Assembly: GCA_026706425.1 (NCBI GenBank) | Contig: JAPOYW010000506.1 | Span: 1-14,567 of the forward strand | DNA from: Gammaproteobacteria bacterium | Lineage (GTDB): Bacteria; Pseudomonadota; Gammaproteobacteria; Pseudomonadales; Azotimanducaceae | DNA length: 14,567 nt | Reading direction: 5' to 3' | Shown here: positions 1-7,235 of the stretch, in pieces | Numbering within the stretch: position 1 is the first letter of the stretch | Layout: the number at the start of each line of letters is the position of its first letter | The notes under the pieces: model-generated | Told to the model about the DNA's origin: nothing | The model's input: the letters and a program-made list of their open reading frames with translations, nothing else | The model's database searches: none | Translations under genes and position numbers: made by a program

Positions 1-1
1 G

Positions 2-841
2 GCGGCTCGCCGCATACGGGAAGCCATCGGCACGGAGGACCCCGTGCCCATCCGCATCGCCAGCACCGGCATGTGGCAGCCGACGCCGGGCTGCGTGGAC
101 GCCCTGGGTCGCGGCAGGGTGTTCCTCGCCGGAGACGCGGCGCACGTCGCCGTGCCCACGGGCGGCATGGGCAACAACATCGGCTTCGCCGGCATCCGCA
201 ATCTCGCCTGGAAGATCGCCTATGTCCTCAACGGGCACTCGCCGCCGGAGATTCTCGACACCTACCACGTCGAGCACCGGCCCTGCGCACTGGCGCGCAT
301 CGCCACCGGCGTCGATACGACGGAGCGCATGGCGAGGATCTTCGTCGCCTTCCGCGCGGGCCGGGACACGACGGAGGCCGTCCGCGGCACGCGGCAGTAC
401 GCGGACTACGACGGCGTGCTGCTCGGGTTCGAGCTCGAGTCGGCACTGATCGGGGAGAACCCCGAGCCGCCCCCGGCCGTGGACAATCCGACCATCGACT
501 TCGTGCCGGCCGTGCGGGCAGGGCGACGGGCGCCGCATGTCTGGGTCGACGCGCGGCGCGGCCGGTCCGTCCTCGACTGGTTCGGCATGAAGTACGTGCT
601 CCTCGGCGGCGCATCCGCAGATGCCGAACGCTGGCGCAAGGCGGTCGGTCGCGTTGCCGACGGCACCGGCTTCCCGGTTTGTTGGCGGCAACTGGCGGTT
701 CCCCGGTCCGTCCCGTACGACCCGCTGGGCCTGGTGCTGGTTCGCCCGGACGGCATCATCGCCGACTGCTGGCGCGACCCGGATGTGACCGACAGCGAAG
801 CGGGATCCCGCTTGAGTGCGCACCTGCCGCTGAACCGGTAG
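2..841 (+). CDS. FAD-dependent aromatic-ring monooxygenase, C-terminal part (5' end outside window)
   Basis: The reading frame is open from the first bases of the window, so this is the C-terminal part of a longer gene; the ATG-like methionines inside it are not believable starts. The segment RVFLAGDAAHVAVPTGGMG (from about position 115) is the GD motif of class A flavoprotein monooxygenases of the PheA/TfdB/MhpA group, which binds the FAD ribityl chain. It is followed by the usual NIGFAGIRNLAWKIAYVLNG helix. The last 100 residues (PHVWVDARRG through LVLVRPDGIIADCW) match the thioredoxin-like C-terminal domain of these enzymes. Such enzymes hydroxylate phenolic or polyketide aromatic substrates using NAD(P)H and oxygen; the substrate cannot be read from the sequence. 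The gene ends in TAG, convergent with the ABC permease gene 75 bases away. No clear terminator hairpin with a T-run is seen between them. Confidence 0.85.
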   Translation, partial: AARRIREAIGTEDPVPIRIASTGMWQPTPGCVDALGRGRVFLAGDAAHVAVPTGGMGNNIGFAGIRNLAWKIAYVLNGHSPPEILDTYHVEHRPCALARIATGVDTTERMARIFVAFRAGRDTTEAVRGTRQYADYDGVLLGFELESALIGENPEPPPAVDNPTIDFVPAVRAGRRAPHVWVDARRGRSVLDWFGMKYVLLGGASADAERWRKAVGRVADGTGFPVCWRQLAVPRSVPYDPLGLVLVRPDGIIADCWRDPDVTDSEAGSRLSAHLPLNR

Positions 842-916
842 CGGGGACGCTGCCACCACCTTCGCCGGAGGTCAGTCCCGGGCCTACTTGCCACTGCGGC
901 GGCGACCCCGGCTGCG

Positions 917-2098
917 TCAGATCAACACCCGTTCGCTGCCGTAGCGCCGCACGGTAGCGAGGGCGCAGGCCAGGCCGACGGCGATCGTCGCGGTCGCGGA
1001 CAGCAGCACCAGCCCCGGATCGAGGCCCTCCCCCTTCACGAGATCCGTCACCAGCAGATGCTGGGCCAGGCTCGGCACGAGCATCGACAGCGCCGAGGAC
1101 TGCATGGGATTCAGGATCACCAGCAGAATCGGCAACGGCGGCGCCACCATGGCGATGCCGGTATAGGTCTGCGCCTCGCGGAACGACTTCGTATACGACG
1201 CGACGAGGGTCATGATGCCGGCACCCAGCGCCGCGAAGGGCAGCATGACGACGTAGATGCCGGCGCAGACCCGGGGGGTCAGGTTGGCCGTCATGCCGAT
1301 CTCGGCCAACGGCAGGAAACGCACGGCGACGGCGAAGGAGGAGATGCACACCGCGAGCGACAGCGCCATGAACGCGAACGTGACGCCGAGTTTGCCCCAC
1401 ACCAGGACCGTGCGCGGCACCGCGAGCGTCAGCAACGGTTCCAGGGAGCCGCGTTCGCGCTCCCCCGCCGTCGTGTCGATGGCGACCTGGGTTCCGCCCA
1501 GGAGTGTCGAAAACAGCAGGAAGTAGGTCATCATCCCGAGCAGGAGGATGGCGCGGCCGGAGGGGGTCGAGACGTCGTCGGTCAGAACCTCGATGGGTTG
1601 CGCGAGGGAGGGATCGATGCCGCGCAAGGCCAGCCGGTGGACGCCGATCGCGTGACCGTAGTCGTCCAGCGCCCGGCGCAGTCGCGCGACCGAAGGACGC
1701 GCCGAGTTGTTCGCCGTATCGGCGATGAGCCACAGCCTCGCGGGTGCGCCGTTGCCGAGCGCTTCCGAGAAGTCCTCGGCAACGACCAGGCCGACGTCCG
1801 CGTCGCCCTGGCGCACGGCTTCGCGCAACGCCTCCATGTCGTCGAACCGGTCGTGATCGACATCGATCTGGTGCCGGTAGAGGTGAGTCACGAGGTTCTG
1901 GGCGCTGCGGCCCGCGATCACCGGCACTTCGACGGGTTGCAGCGCTTCATCGATCTGCAAGGAGACCGCATAGCTCGTGAGCACGGCGAAGAGAACGGGC
2001 CCCAGGAGCGGTCCGAAGACCAGCGCGGACAGCATTGCGCGGCGTTCGCGCAGGCTATCGACGAACTCCTTGCGGTACACGACGCCGAGCCCGGCCAC
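917..2098 (-). CDS. ABC-2 type transporter permease (NatB-like)
   Basis: This is a 393-residue integral membrane protein that starts with GTG, two bases after the stop of the ABC ATPase gene. The layout is typical of NatB/YhaP-type ABC-2 permeases. There is a cytoplasmic N-terminus, a first membrane segment at about residues 22-46, and a large extracytoplasmic domain to about residue 180. A cluster of further hydrophobic segments follows (ILLLGMMTYFLLFSTLL, FAFMALSLAVCISSFAVAV, IYVVMLPFAALGAGIMTLV, and two near the C-terminus). The cytoplasmic motif TTAGERERGSLEPLL after the second segment is characteristic of ABC-2 exporters. With the adjacent ATPase it should form an exporter. NatAB relatives export sodium, but drugs or lipids are possible and the cargo is unknown. 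Confidence 0.85.
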   Translation of the reverse strand: MAGLGVVYRKEFVDSLRERRAMLSALVFGPLLGPVLFAVLTSYAVSLQIDEALQPVEVPVIAGRSAQNLVTHLYRHQIDVDHDRFDDMEALREAVRQGDADVGLVVAEDFSEALGNGAPARLWLIADTANNSARPSVARLRRALDDYGHAIGVHRLALRGIDPSLAQPIEVLTDDVSTPSGRAILLLGMMTYFLLFSTLLGGTQVAIDTTAGERERGSLEPLLTLAVPRTVLVWGKLGVTFAFMALSLAVCISSFAVAVRFLPLAEIGMTANLTPRVCAGIYVVMLPFAALGAGIMTLVASYTKSFREAQTYTGIAMVAPPLPILLVILNPMQSSALSMLVPSLAQHLLVTDLVKGEGLDPGLVLLSATATIAVGLACALATVRRYGSERVLI

Positions 2099-2100
2099 GG

Positions 2101-2832
2101 CTAGTGTTCCTGATCGTCCCCGCCCACGAGGTCGACGAAGGCGTCCTCGAGGTCGTCGCGACCGGTCGCCGCACGGATGTCGTCGGCGGTGCCCTCCATC
2201 GTCACGGTTCCCGCCGCGACGATGGCGATGCGGTCGCAGAGCACCGCCACCTCCTGCATGACGTGGCTCGAGAACAGCACGCAGCAGCCCGCATCGCGCC
2301 GCTCCCGGATCACCTCGCGCAGCACCCGGGTCGCCATCACGTCGAGACCGTTGGTGGGTTCGTCGAGGATCAACGTGTCCGGATCGTGGACCAGGGCGCG
2401 GGCCAACGCGACGCGGATGCGCTGGCCCTGGGAGAACCCCTTCGCCCGGCGGTCGGCGAACGGCCCGATGCGCAAGCGAACCACCATCCGATCCACCGCC
2501 GCCTCGAGCGCCGAACCGGCGAGGCCCTGAAGCGCCGCGTAATAGGCGATGTTCTCACGCGCCGTGAGGTTGGGGTAGAGATTCGAGTTGTGCGGCAGTA
2601 CGCCGATTCGCCCGCGCACCGAGACCGGATTGGCCCGCACATCGACCCCGCCCACGCGCGCCATTCCTCCATCGGCTGCCAGAACGGTGCACAGGATGCG
2701 CAGCGTGGTGGACTTGCCGGCGCCGTTCGGTCCAAGCAAGCCCGTGATCTGGCCATCCGCGGCAGTGAAGCTGACGCCGCTCAGCGCCTCGACCTTGCCG
2801 AAACGCTTGGTGAGATCCGCCACCTCGATCAC
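2101..2832 (-). CDS. ABC transporter ATP-binding protein (NatA-like)
   Basis: This is a 243-residue ATPase domain. The open frame extends upstream, but homology begins at IEVADLTKRF. The GTG chosen here overlaps the stop of the hydrolase gene as GTGA, a common coupling arrangement. Visible motifs are Walker A GPNGAGKST (34-42), the signature FSQGQRIRVALARAL (from 133), Walker B LILDEPTNGLD (154-164) and the H-loop histidine (SSH, 190). FSQGQ instead of LSGGQ is frequent among NatA-type and other ABC-2 exporter ATPases. The C-terminal extension after the H-loop is short and acidic. The permease gene begins 2 bases after the stop, so the two very likely form one transporter. Expression probably depends on read-through from the hydrolase and the genes upstream. 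Confidence 0.92.
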   Translation of the reverse strand: MIEVADLTKRFGKVEALSGVSFTAADGQITGLLGPNGAGKSTTLRILCTVLAADGGMARVGGVDVRANPVSVRGRIGVLPHNSNLYPNLTARENIAYYAALQGLAGSALEAAVDRMVVRLRIGPFADRRAKGFSQGQRIRVALARALVHDPDTLILDEPTNGLDVMATRVLREVIRERRDAGCCVLFSSHVMQEVAVLCDRIAIVAAGTVTMEGTADDIRAATGRDDLEDAFVDLVGGDDQEH

Positions 2833-4286
2833 GGCGCGGGACCCATGCGGGACGTGAACAACGGAAACGGTCGGATGCGCTCCACGCAATCGAGATCGAG
2901 CGAACCCGGTTCCGCGGTCTCCACGAACTTGGCCATCAGGCGCGGCACGCAGCCGACCATCAGCATCCCGTGGCCCTGACCGCGGCCGACGACCTGCACG
3001 GCATTGGCGAGCCCGGAGGCGGCCTGGTCCGCGTACGCCGGCGGCGTAATCGGGTCGAGTTCGCCGGACAGGATGAGCACCGGCTTGTCGCTCGCCAGCG
3101 GATTCCGCAGATCGTCGTCCATCTGGCCCTGCGGCCAGTGCTCGCACACCGCAGCCGTGATCTCCACGAACGCCGTTCCCAGGTAGGTCTCGGCCTGCTC
3201 GTCGAGGTCCAGCGGGTGCGCGTAGGGCATGTCCTCCGTGCAGACCACCGCGTAGTTGAGCCCCACCGACAACTCCTCCATGGCTTCTCTGACCAGCAAC
3301 GCCTGGGTCGCAAAGCCACGGTAGTCGCCAGCATGGGCCGCATCGATGAGAACGGGCAGCAGGCTTGCGGTTTGCGGCGAGTAGACGAGCAGCCGCACGA
3401 CGCCGGCCACGACCATGCGGTCGACCACGATGTCGACCGTCTCCCCCGTGCGCGGATGTTCGAAACTCAGTGCCGCAGGCGCGTCCCGCAGCCGTTCCAA
3501 CACGGCTTCGAAGGACCGTCGCAGATCCGGAAACTCGTCGCTGCAGTTCGCATCGGCTTCGCACCGCCCGAACAGGGCGTCCAACGCCGCTTGACTGGAG
3601 AGCGCCACATCCGGCCCCAAGGCCAGGCCGGGTGGCACGACCCCGTCCAGGATCACGCTGCGCGTTCGCGCCGGGAACCGGCGCAGGTAGTGCTGGGCGA
3701 CCCGGGTGCCGTAGGAGATGCCGTAGAGGTTGACTTCGTCGTAGCCCAGCGCGATGCGGACCTGCTCGAGGTCGGCCACGGCGGCGCTGGTCGTAAAGAA
3801 ACGCGGGTCGTGATCGAGACTCCCGAGACAGGCGACGCCGGCATCGATCAGCGCGTCCGGGTCGAGGGCGCCGGAGAGGAACGGCCCGTCGACCGCCTCC
3901 CCGCAGTCGAGCGGTGCTGATCGGCCAGTGCCGCGTTGGTCGACCAGCACGACGGCCCGGTCGCGCAGGATGCGCCGGAAGGCGACCTCGGCGGTCACGA
4001 AAAAACGCGTTGCGGCCTCGCCAGGTCCGCCGGCGATCACCACCAACGGATCAGGCGCGGGCCTTTCGGTCAACGCCTCGACGACGGCGACGAAGAGCTC
4101 GATGGTCTCGCCATCCGGATCGCTCCGGTCGAGCGGCACCGAGAGCGTCCCGCACTGCGCGTCGACCTCCTGCCGCCCCTGGCTGGCGGTCAGGTCGCAG
4201 GCCGGCGACAAGGTGATCTGCTGGCCGTTCGCGACCGCTGCGAGGAGCGCCGCGAAGATGCAGATCAACGACGCGCGACGGGACAC
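2829..4286 (-). CDS. Secreted alpha/beta hydrolase with TAP-like C-terminal domain
   Basis: This encodes a 485-residue protein resembling Streptomyces-type tripeptidyl aminopeptidases and proline iminopeptidase-like hydrolases. The catalytic triad can be read as Ser191 in GISYG, Asp411 in SGELDPITPP, and His439 in GQGHG. The oxyanion-hole segment is GGPG (86-89), followed by DQRGTGRS (116-123). The TAP-like domain covers about residues 380-470. The chosen GTG start gives a clean signal peptide (RRASLICIFAALLAAVANGQQ), pointing to export. An ATG 40 codons upstream (4406) is also in frame, but it would put 40 unrelated residues before the signal. Paired cysteines in the mature part fit an extracytoplasmic location. 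The stop overlaps the ATPase start (GTGA). The likely role is release of N-terminal peptides or ester hydrolysis; the substrate is unknown. Confidence 0.85.
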   Translation of the reverse strand: MSRRASLICIFAALLAAVANGQQITLSPACDLTASQGRQEVDAQCGTLSVPLDRSDPDGETIELFVAVVEALTERPAPDPLVVIAGGPGEAATRFFVTAEVAFRRILRDRAVVLVDQRGTGRSAPLDCGEAVDGPFLSGALDPDALIDAGVACLGSLDHDPRFFTTSAAVADLEQVRIALGYDEVNLYGISYGTRVAQHYLRRFPARTRSVILDGVVPPGLALGPDVALSSQAALDALFGRCEADANCSDEFPDLRRSFEAVLERLRDAPAALSFEHPRTGETVDIVVDRMVVAGVVRLLVYSPQTASLLPVLIDAAHAGDYRGFATQALLVREAMEELSVGLNYAVVCTEDMPYAHPLDLDEQAETYLGTAFVEITAAVCEHWPQGQMDDDLRNPLASDKPVLILSGELDPITPPAYADQAASGLANAVQVVGRGQGHGMLMVGCVPRLMAKFVETAEPGSLDLDCVERIRPFPLFTSRMGPAP

Positions 4287-4412
4287 GGCGTACGTAGCTA
4301 GCGCGTCTCGTGGGTACACGAGCCGTTCAAGAGCGATTCGACGCGCTGTACCAAATGCAACCGGTGTGTGAACATCAGGGCTGCACAAGAACGCTAGACA
4401 AGGCAAAACGCG

Positions 4413-4771
4413 CTACACCACGCCGGAATCGCGCAGTTCGGCGATCTCGCGAGTCGCGTAGCCGAGTTCCGCCAATATGTCGTCGGTGTCCTTCCCAAGC
4501 CGCGGCCCCGGTCGGTTCGGCAGGGGTTCGTCGAGCCGGAACGGGCTCGCGAGGAGCTGGGACGCTTGTTGCGGTTGAAGGACTGGAAGACATGCGAGTC
4601 CTCCTCGCCTAGGTAGTACGGCCCCAAGGTGCGGCAGGCATCGCCGCCCTGCGATCGGTTCTCGATCTTGATGACGTCGGCGCCGAGATCCGCCAGGTAG
4701 CCCGTGGCGTACGGGCCGGCGGCCCAATGTTCCGCCGCAACGATGCGCAGTCCTTCGAGGGGAAGCGTCAT
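4413..4771 (-). pseudogene. CaiB/BaiF family III CoA-transferase, internal deletion remnant
   Basis: Only the two ends of a CoA-transferase of about 400 residues remain. The N-terminal 70 codons (MTLPLEGLRIVAAEHWAAGP through QSFNRNKR) show the family start, with LADLGADVIKIE. The C-terminal 45 codons lie in a different frame (LLASPFRLDEPLPNRPGPRL, then GKDTDDILAELGYATREIAE, ending DSGVV) and match the family end. The break is at about 4556-4571, where NRNKR runs straight into the LLASPFR region. The roughly 300 central residues, including the catalytic aspartate region, are gone and the frame is shifted. The start ATG overlaps the acyl-CoA dehydrogenase stop as ATGA, so the parent gene was co-translated with it, a usual pairing in acyl-CoA catabolism. 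The remnant cannot be an active transferase. Confidence 0.82.
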
Positions 4772-5928
4772 ACCGGATTCCTGGCCACAAGCTGCCGGGC
4801 GATGATAATTCGTTGCATCTCGTTGGTGCCCTCGCCGATGCACAACAGCGGCGCGTCCCGGTACAGCCTTTCCACCGGGAACTCCGTCGAGTAGCCGTAG
4901 CCGCCGTGGATCCGCATGCATTCCTGGGCGTTCTCCATGGCGGCCTCGGAGGCGAAGAGCTTGGCCATGCCGGCCTCCATGTCGCAGCGTTCGCCGCGGT
5001 CGTAGGCCGACGCGGCGTACTCGGTCAGCAACCTAGCGGCCTGGCAACGCGTGGCCATGTCGGCCAGCTTGGTCTGGATCGCCTGGTGCTCGCAGATCGG
5101 CTTGCCCATCGTCTCGCGCACCTGCGAGTAGGACGTGGCCTCGGCGAGCGCGGCGTTGGCAATTCCCACGCCCCGGGCAGCGACGTTGATGCGGCCGAGT
5201 TCCAATCCACCGACGGTCTGGTAGAAGCCTTGGCCTTCCTCGCCGCCGATCAGGTTGTCAGCCGACGCCTGGTAGTTGTCGAACACCAACTCCGCCGAGT
5301 CGATGCCCTTGTAGCCGAGCTTGCCGAGTCGTCGACCGACCGAAAGGCCATTGCCCTTCTCGGCGAGGAACAGGCTCATGCCGCGATGCCGCGGCTGGAC
5401 CTCCGGGTCGGTCTTGACGAGGACTGCGAAGCAGTCGCCCTCGATGCCGTTGGAGATCCAGGTCTTGGTGCCGTTGATCGTAAAGTCGTCGCCCTGGCGG
5501 GCGGCGGTGGTGCGTATCGCCTGGAGATCGGTACCGCAATTCGGCTCGGTGAGCGCCAGTCCACCCCGGATCTCGCCGCTTGCGAACCGCGGCAGGAAAC
5601 GTTCCTTCTGCGCGTCGGTTCCGAACCGCTCCACCGCCTTCGACATGATGAGGTGCGAGTTGAAGATTCCCGTCAAGGACATCCACACCTCGGAAATCCG
5701 CGTGACGATCTTCGCGTAGGTCCCGGCCGGCAGCCCGAGCCCCCCGTACTCGACCGGGATCGTCGCCCCGAACAGCCCGTGTTCCCGCATCTGCGCGACC
5801 ATCTCGCGGGGATACTCGTCGGCGCGTTCGAGGGCCATCACCTGGTCCCGAACGTCCCGCTCGAGCCAGCGGTCGATGCCGTCTAGAAGGCGTGTCTCGT
5901 CCTCGGTGGAGATGGTTTCGTTCGACAT
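4768..5928 (-). CDS. Acyl-CoA dehydrogenase
   Basis: This is a 386-residue flavoenzyme of normal family length that oxidises an acyl-CoA to the enoyl-CoA and passes electrons to ETF. The domains are in the expected order. The helical N-terminal domain contains IPVEYGGLGLPAG. The beta domain carries LALTEPNCGTDL (FAD/substrate signature, from about 124) and FTINGTKTWISNG. The C-terminal helical domain carries QAIQTKLADM, the glycine-rich RIHGGYGYSTEFPVERLYRD and GEGTNEMQRIIIARQL. Glu366 in GEGT corresponds to the catalytic base of medium-chain acyl-CoA dehydrogenase. The start is set by a perfect AGGAGG six bases upstream of this ATG; the frame stays open 35 codons further without a comparable site. 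The acyl chain length is unknown. It heads the minus-strand operon and overlaps the broken CoA-transferase by ATGA. Confidence 0.93.
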   Translation of the reverse strand: MSNETISTEDETRLLDGIDRWLERDVRDQVMALERADEYPREMVAQMREHGLFGATIPVEYGGLGLPAGTYAKIVTRISEVWMSLTGIFNSHLIMSKAVERFGTDAQKERFLPRFASGEIRGGLALTEPNCGTDLQAIRTTAARQGDDFTINGTKTWISNGIEGDCFAVLVKTDPEVQPRHRGMSLFLAEKGNGLSVGRRLGKLGYKGIDSAELVFDNYQASADNLIGGEEGQGFYQTVGGLELGRINVAARGVGIANAALAEATSYSQVRETMGKPICEHQAIQTKLADMATRCQAARLLTEYAASAYDRGERCDMEAGMAKLFASEAAMENAQECMRIHGGYGYSTEFPVERLYRDAPLLCIGEGTNEMQRIIIARQLVARNPV

Positions 5929-5934
5929 GGCCGG

Positions 5935-5940
5935 CCTCCT
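5935..5940 (-). promoter_or_regulatory. Ribosome binding site of the acyl-CoA dehydrogenase
   Basis: A perfect AGGAGG on the minus strand lies six bases from the ATG at 5928. It decides that start over the longer open frame. Confidence 0.8.
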
Positions 5941-6070
5941 CGTGAAGCGGACGCACCGCCACGGACAGGGGTACGCAATGGCCGGGCATTGTCCCACGGA
6001 TGCTCGCCGGCACGACAATGCCGACTTGGTCAAGGTCGCCCCGATCGGTGGGGTCGACTGGCGTCGTGAG

Positions 6071-6637
6071 CTATCTCACTTCCGCTTTCGGGCTCGGCAC
6101 CGGCACCGTCGACGTTGCGGGTGACGGTTGGACGTCTGCGATCTGCGGTTCCTTGGATGCCAACTGCGGGTATACGGCGTTGAAGAGGCCAAGTGCCGCA
6201 ATCAAGGCCAAGACGAGAAACACGTAGCGGCCCTGCGTGTCGAACTTGTCGGCGAGCGCGTCGAACTTGGCGTCCATGGCCTCGAACTTGGCGTCGACGG
6301 CGTCGAACCTGGCGTCGACGGCGTCGAACCTGGCGTCCACCGACACGAATCTCTCGTCGACGGCGTCGAACCTGGCGTCCACCGACACGAATCTCTCGTC
6401 GACGGCGTCGAATCTCGCCTCCACGGCGTCAACCCTGGCGACGACGTTCGCGAATTCGATCCGCAGTTCGCCGACCGCATGGTCCAAGTCAGCCTTCGTT
6501 GCGACCCCGCTGCCAATCTCGTCGTTGAGGGCCCGCGACATGGCCTCCGCCTGCTGGGGGTCGAATCCCGCGTCCCTGAGCCGACTGGCGTAACGCAGCG
6601 TGTCAATCACCGACAAGTCCATGATACGTGGTACCAC
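6071..6637 (-). CDS. Coiled-coil, C-terminally anchored membrane protein (DUF1640/CCDC90-like)
   Basis: The protein has about 188 residues. The N-terminus (DTLRYASRLRDAGFDPQQAE through MSRALNDEI) resembles the start of bacterial CCDC90/DUF1640 proteins. The middle is a run of about nine heptads of the form ARFDAVD/ERFVSVD/AKFEAMD, with hydrophobic residues in register, predicting a long coiled coil. One membrane segment follows (YVFLVLALIAALGLFNAVYP), then a short proline-rich tail. The likely form is an oligomeric, membrane-tethered coiled coil; the function is not known. The start is uncertain. The GTG used here has GGAG only three bases upstream. An ATG five codons downstream (6622) is equally possible but has no Shine-Dalgarno site at normal spacing. 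The start lies within an inverted repeat (6628-6655). It is separate from the acyl-CoA operon by about 140 bases. Confidence 0.72.
   Translation of the reverse strand: MVPRIMDLSVIDTLRYASRLRDAGFDPQQAEAMSRALNDEIGSGVATKADLDHAVGELRIEFANVVARVDAVEARFDAVDERFVSVDARFDAVDERFVSVDARFDAVDARFDAVDAKFEAMDAKFDALADKFDTQGRYVFLVLALIAALGLFNAVYPQLASKEPQIADVQPSPATSTVPVPSPKAEVR
6313..6412. repeat. Perfect 42-bp tandem repeat inside the coiled-coil gene
   Basis: The stretch 6317-6358 is repeated exactly at 6359-6400. Identity at a 42-base offset extends from 6313 to 6370. It encodes two heptad pairs (ERFVSVD plus ARFDAVD). It sits in a wider array of degenerate 21-base units from about 6240 to 6430, each encoding one heptad. 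Codon-level identity of the two copies suggests recent duplication by slippage or unequal recombination that keeps the reading frame and the heptad register. Confidence 0.9.
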
Positions 6638-6655
6638 TTACTCCAAAGGTACCAC
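6628..6655 (-). promoter_or_regulatory. Inverted repeat GTGGTACC/GGTACCAC over the start of the coiled-coil gene
   Basis: A perfect 8-base stem (6628-6635 with 6648-6655) encloses a 12-base loop. Because GGTACC is itself a palindrome, the same bases also form a direct repeat 18 bases apart. On the mRNA the loop carries GGAG and the stem covers the last base of the GTG codon. It could be a translational hairpin or a repressor operator; which one cannot be told from the sequence. Confidence 0.4.
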
Positions 6656-6793
6656 TATGGCCGCTGGATTGGCGGATGTATGTAGGAAATCGTCCCGACT
6701 GCATGACTTTTTTCGCACCGGGCGACCAATCTGGCGCGTGAAGCGGCAGACCGGCGGCTGGTTGGGGGGCTGCCTCCGGCCCAACGCGCGAAG

Positions 6794-7222
6794 TCAGGAT
6801 CGAGCTTGGACGATCTCGATGCTGACCCCGTCCGGCGCGGCCACGTAGCACAGCAAGCCGCCCGGCGAGAACTCCCACGGCTCCACCGCGAACGTCGCGC
6901 CCTTCGCCCGGATCGACTCGCAGTACGCCCGGAGATCGCCGTGGTAGGTGTACCCGAAGTGGTCCGTGCCCCACTCGTTGTGGCTCGAATACCCCTCCGA
7001 CCCTTCGCCGAAGTCGGTCATCGAACGACTCGATACGGGTTCCTCACCGGGCCGCCGACCGCGAATGATCACGGTCATGCCGCCAAGCCGGACGTTGATC
7101 TGCGGCGCGCCGCGCAGGGCGTATTCCGCCGCGATCTCGCCGCCCAGAATGTCCTCGTACCACGCCGCCGCCGCACTCGGATCGGCGCTGATCAGGTGGA
7201 TGTGGTCGAAGGCCAGCGACAC
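6794..7222 (-). CDS. VOC family (glyoxalase/bleomycin-resistance fold) protein
   Basis: This is a 142-residue single-domain protein with two beta-alpha-beta-beta-beta halves. The first half begins LAFDHIHLISADPSAAAAWY and contains DILGGEI. The second contains HFGYTYHGDLRAYCESIRAK and ends AAPDGVSIEIVQARS. Candidate metal ligands in the usual places are His7 or His9, His88 and Glu136, so a metal-dependent lyase, isomerase or dioxygenase activity is possible; the substrate cannot be inferred. The GTG start is chosen because homology begins at once with SLAFDHIHL; a GAGG lies about 11 bases upstream. The gene starts 13 bases after the DUF5916 stop and is probably co-transcribed with it. Confidence 0.82.
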   Translation of the reverse strand: MSLAFDHIHLISADPSAAAAWYEDILGGEIAAEYALRGAPQINVRLGGMTVIIRGRRPGEEPVSSRSMTDFGEGSEGYSSHNEWGTDHFGYTYHGDLRAYCESIRAKGATFAVEPWEFSPGGLLCYVAAPDGVSIEIVQARS

Positions 7223-7235
7223 GGTTCGCAATCCC

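Noticed and set aside
1058..2104. Plus-strand open frame of 348 codons
   Set aside because: It is antisense to the ABC permease. Its translation is rich in R, H, Q, D and G with no membrane or domain pattern, typical of a shadow frame in GC-rich DNA.
2833..3564. Upstream extension of the ABC ATPase frame
   Set aside because: The translation before IEVADLTKRF is arginine/glycine-rich and lies opposite no motif; it is a shadow of the hydrolase gene. The GTGA overlap marks the real start.
4813..5886. Plus-strand open frame of 357 codons
   Set aside because: It mirrors the acyl-CoA dehydrogenase on the other strand and shows no recognisable domain.
6240..6430. CRISPR-like array
   Set aside because: The repeats are contiguous, in frame and encode coiled-coil heptads; there are no spacers and no cas genes.
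6708..6713. Run of six T on the plus strand as a terminator
   Set aside because: No GC-rich stem precedes it and no plus-strand gene ends nearby.
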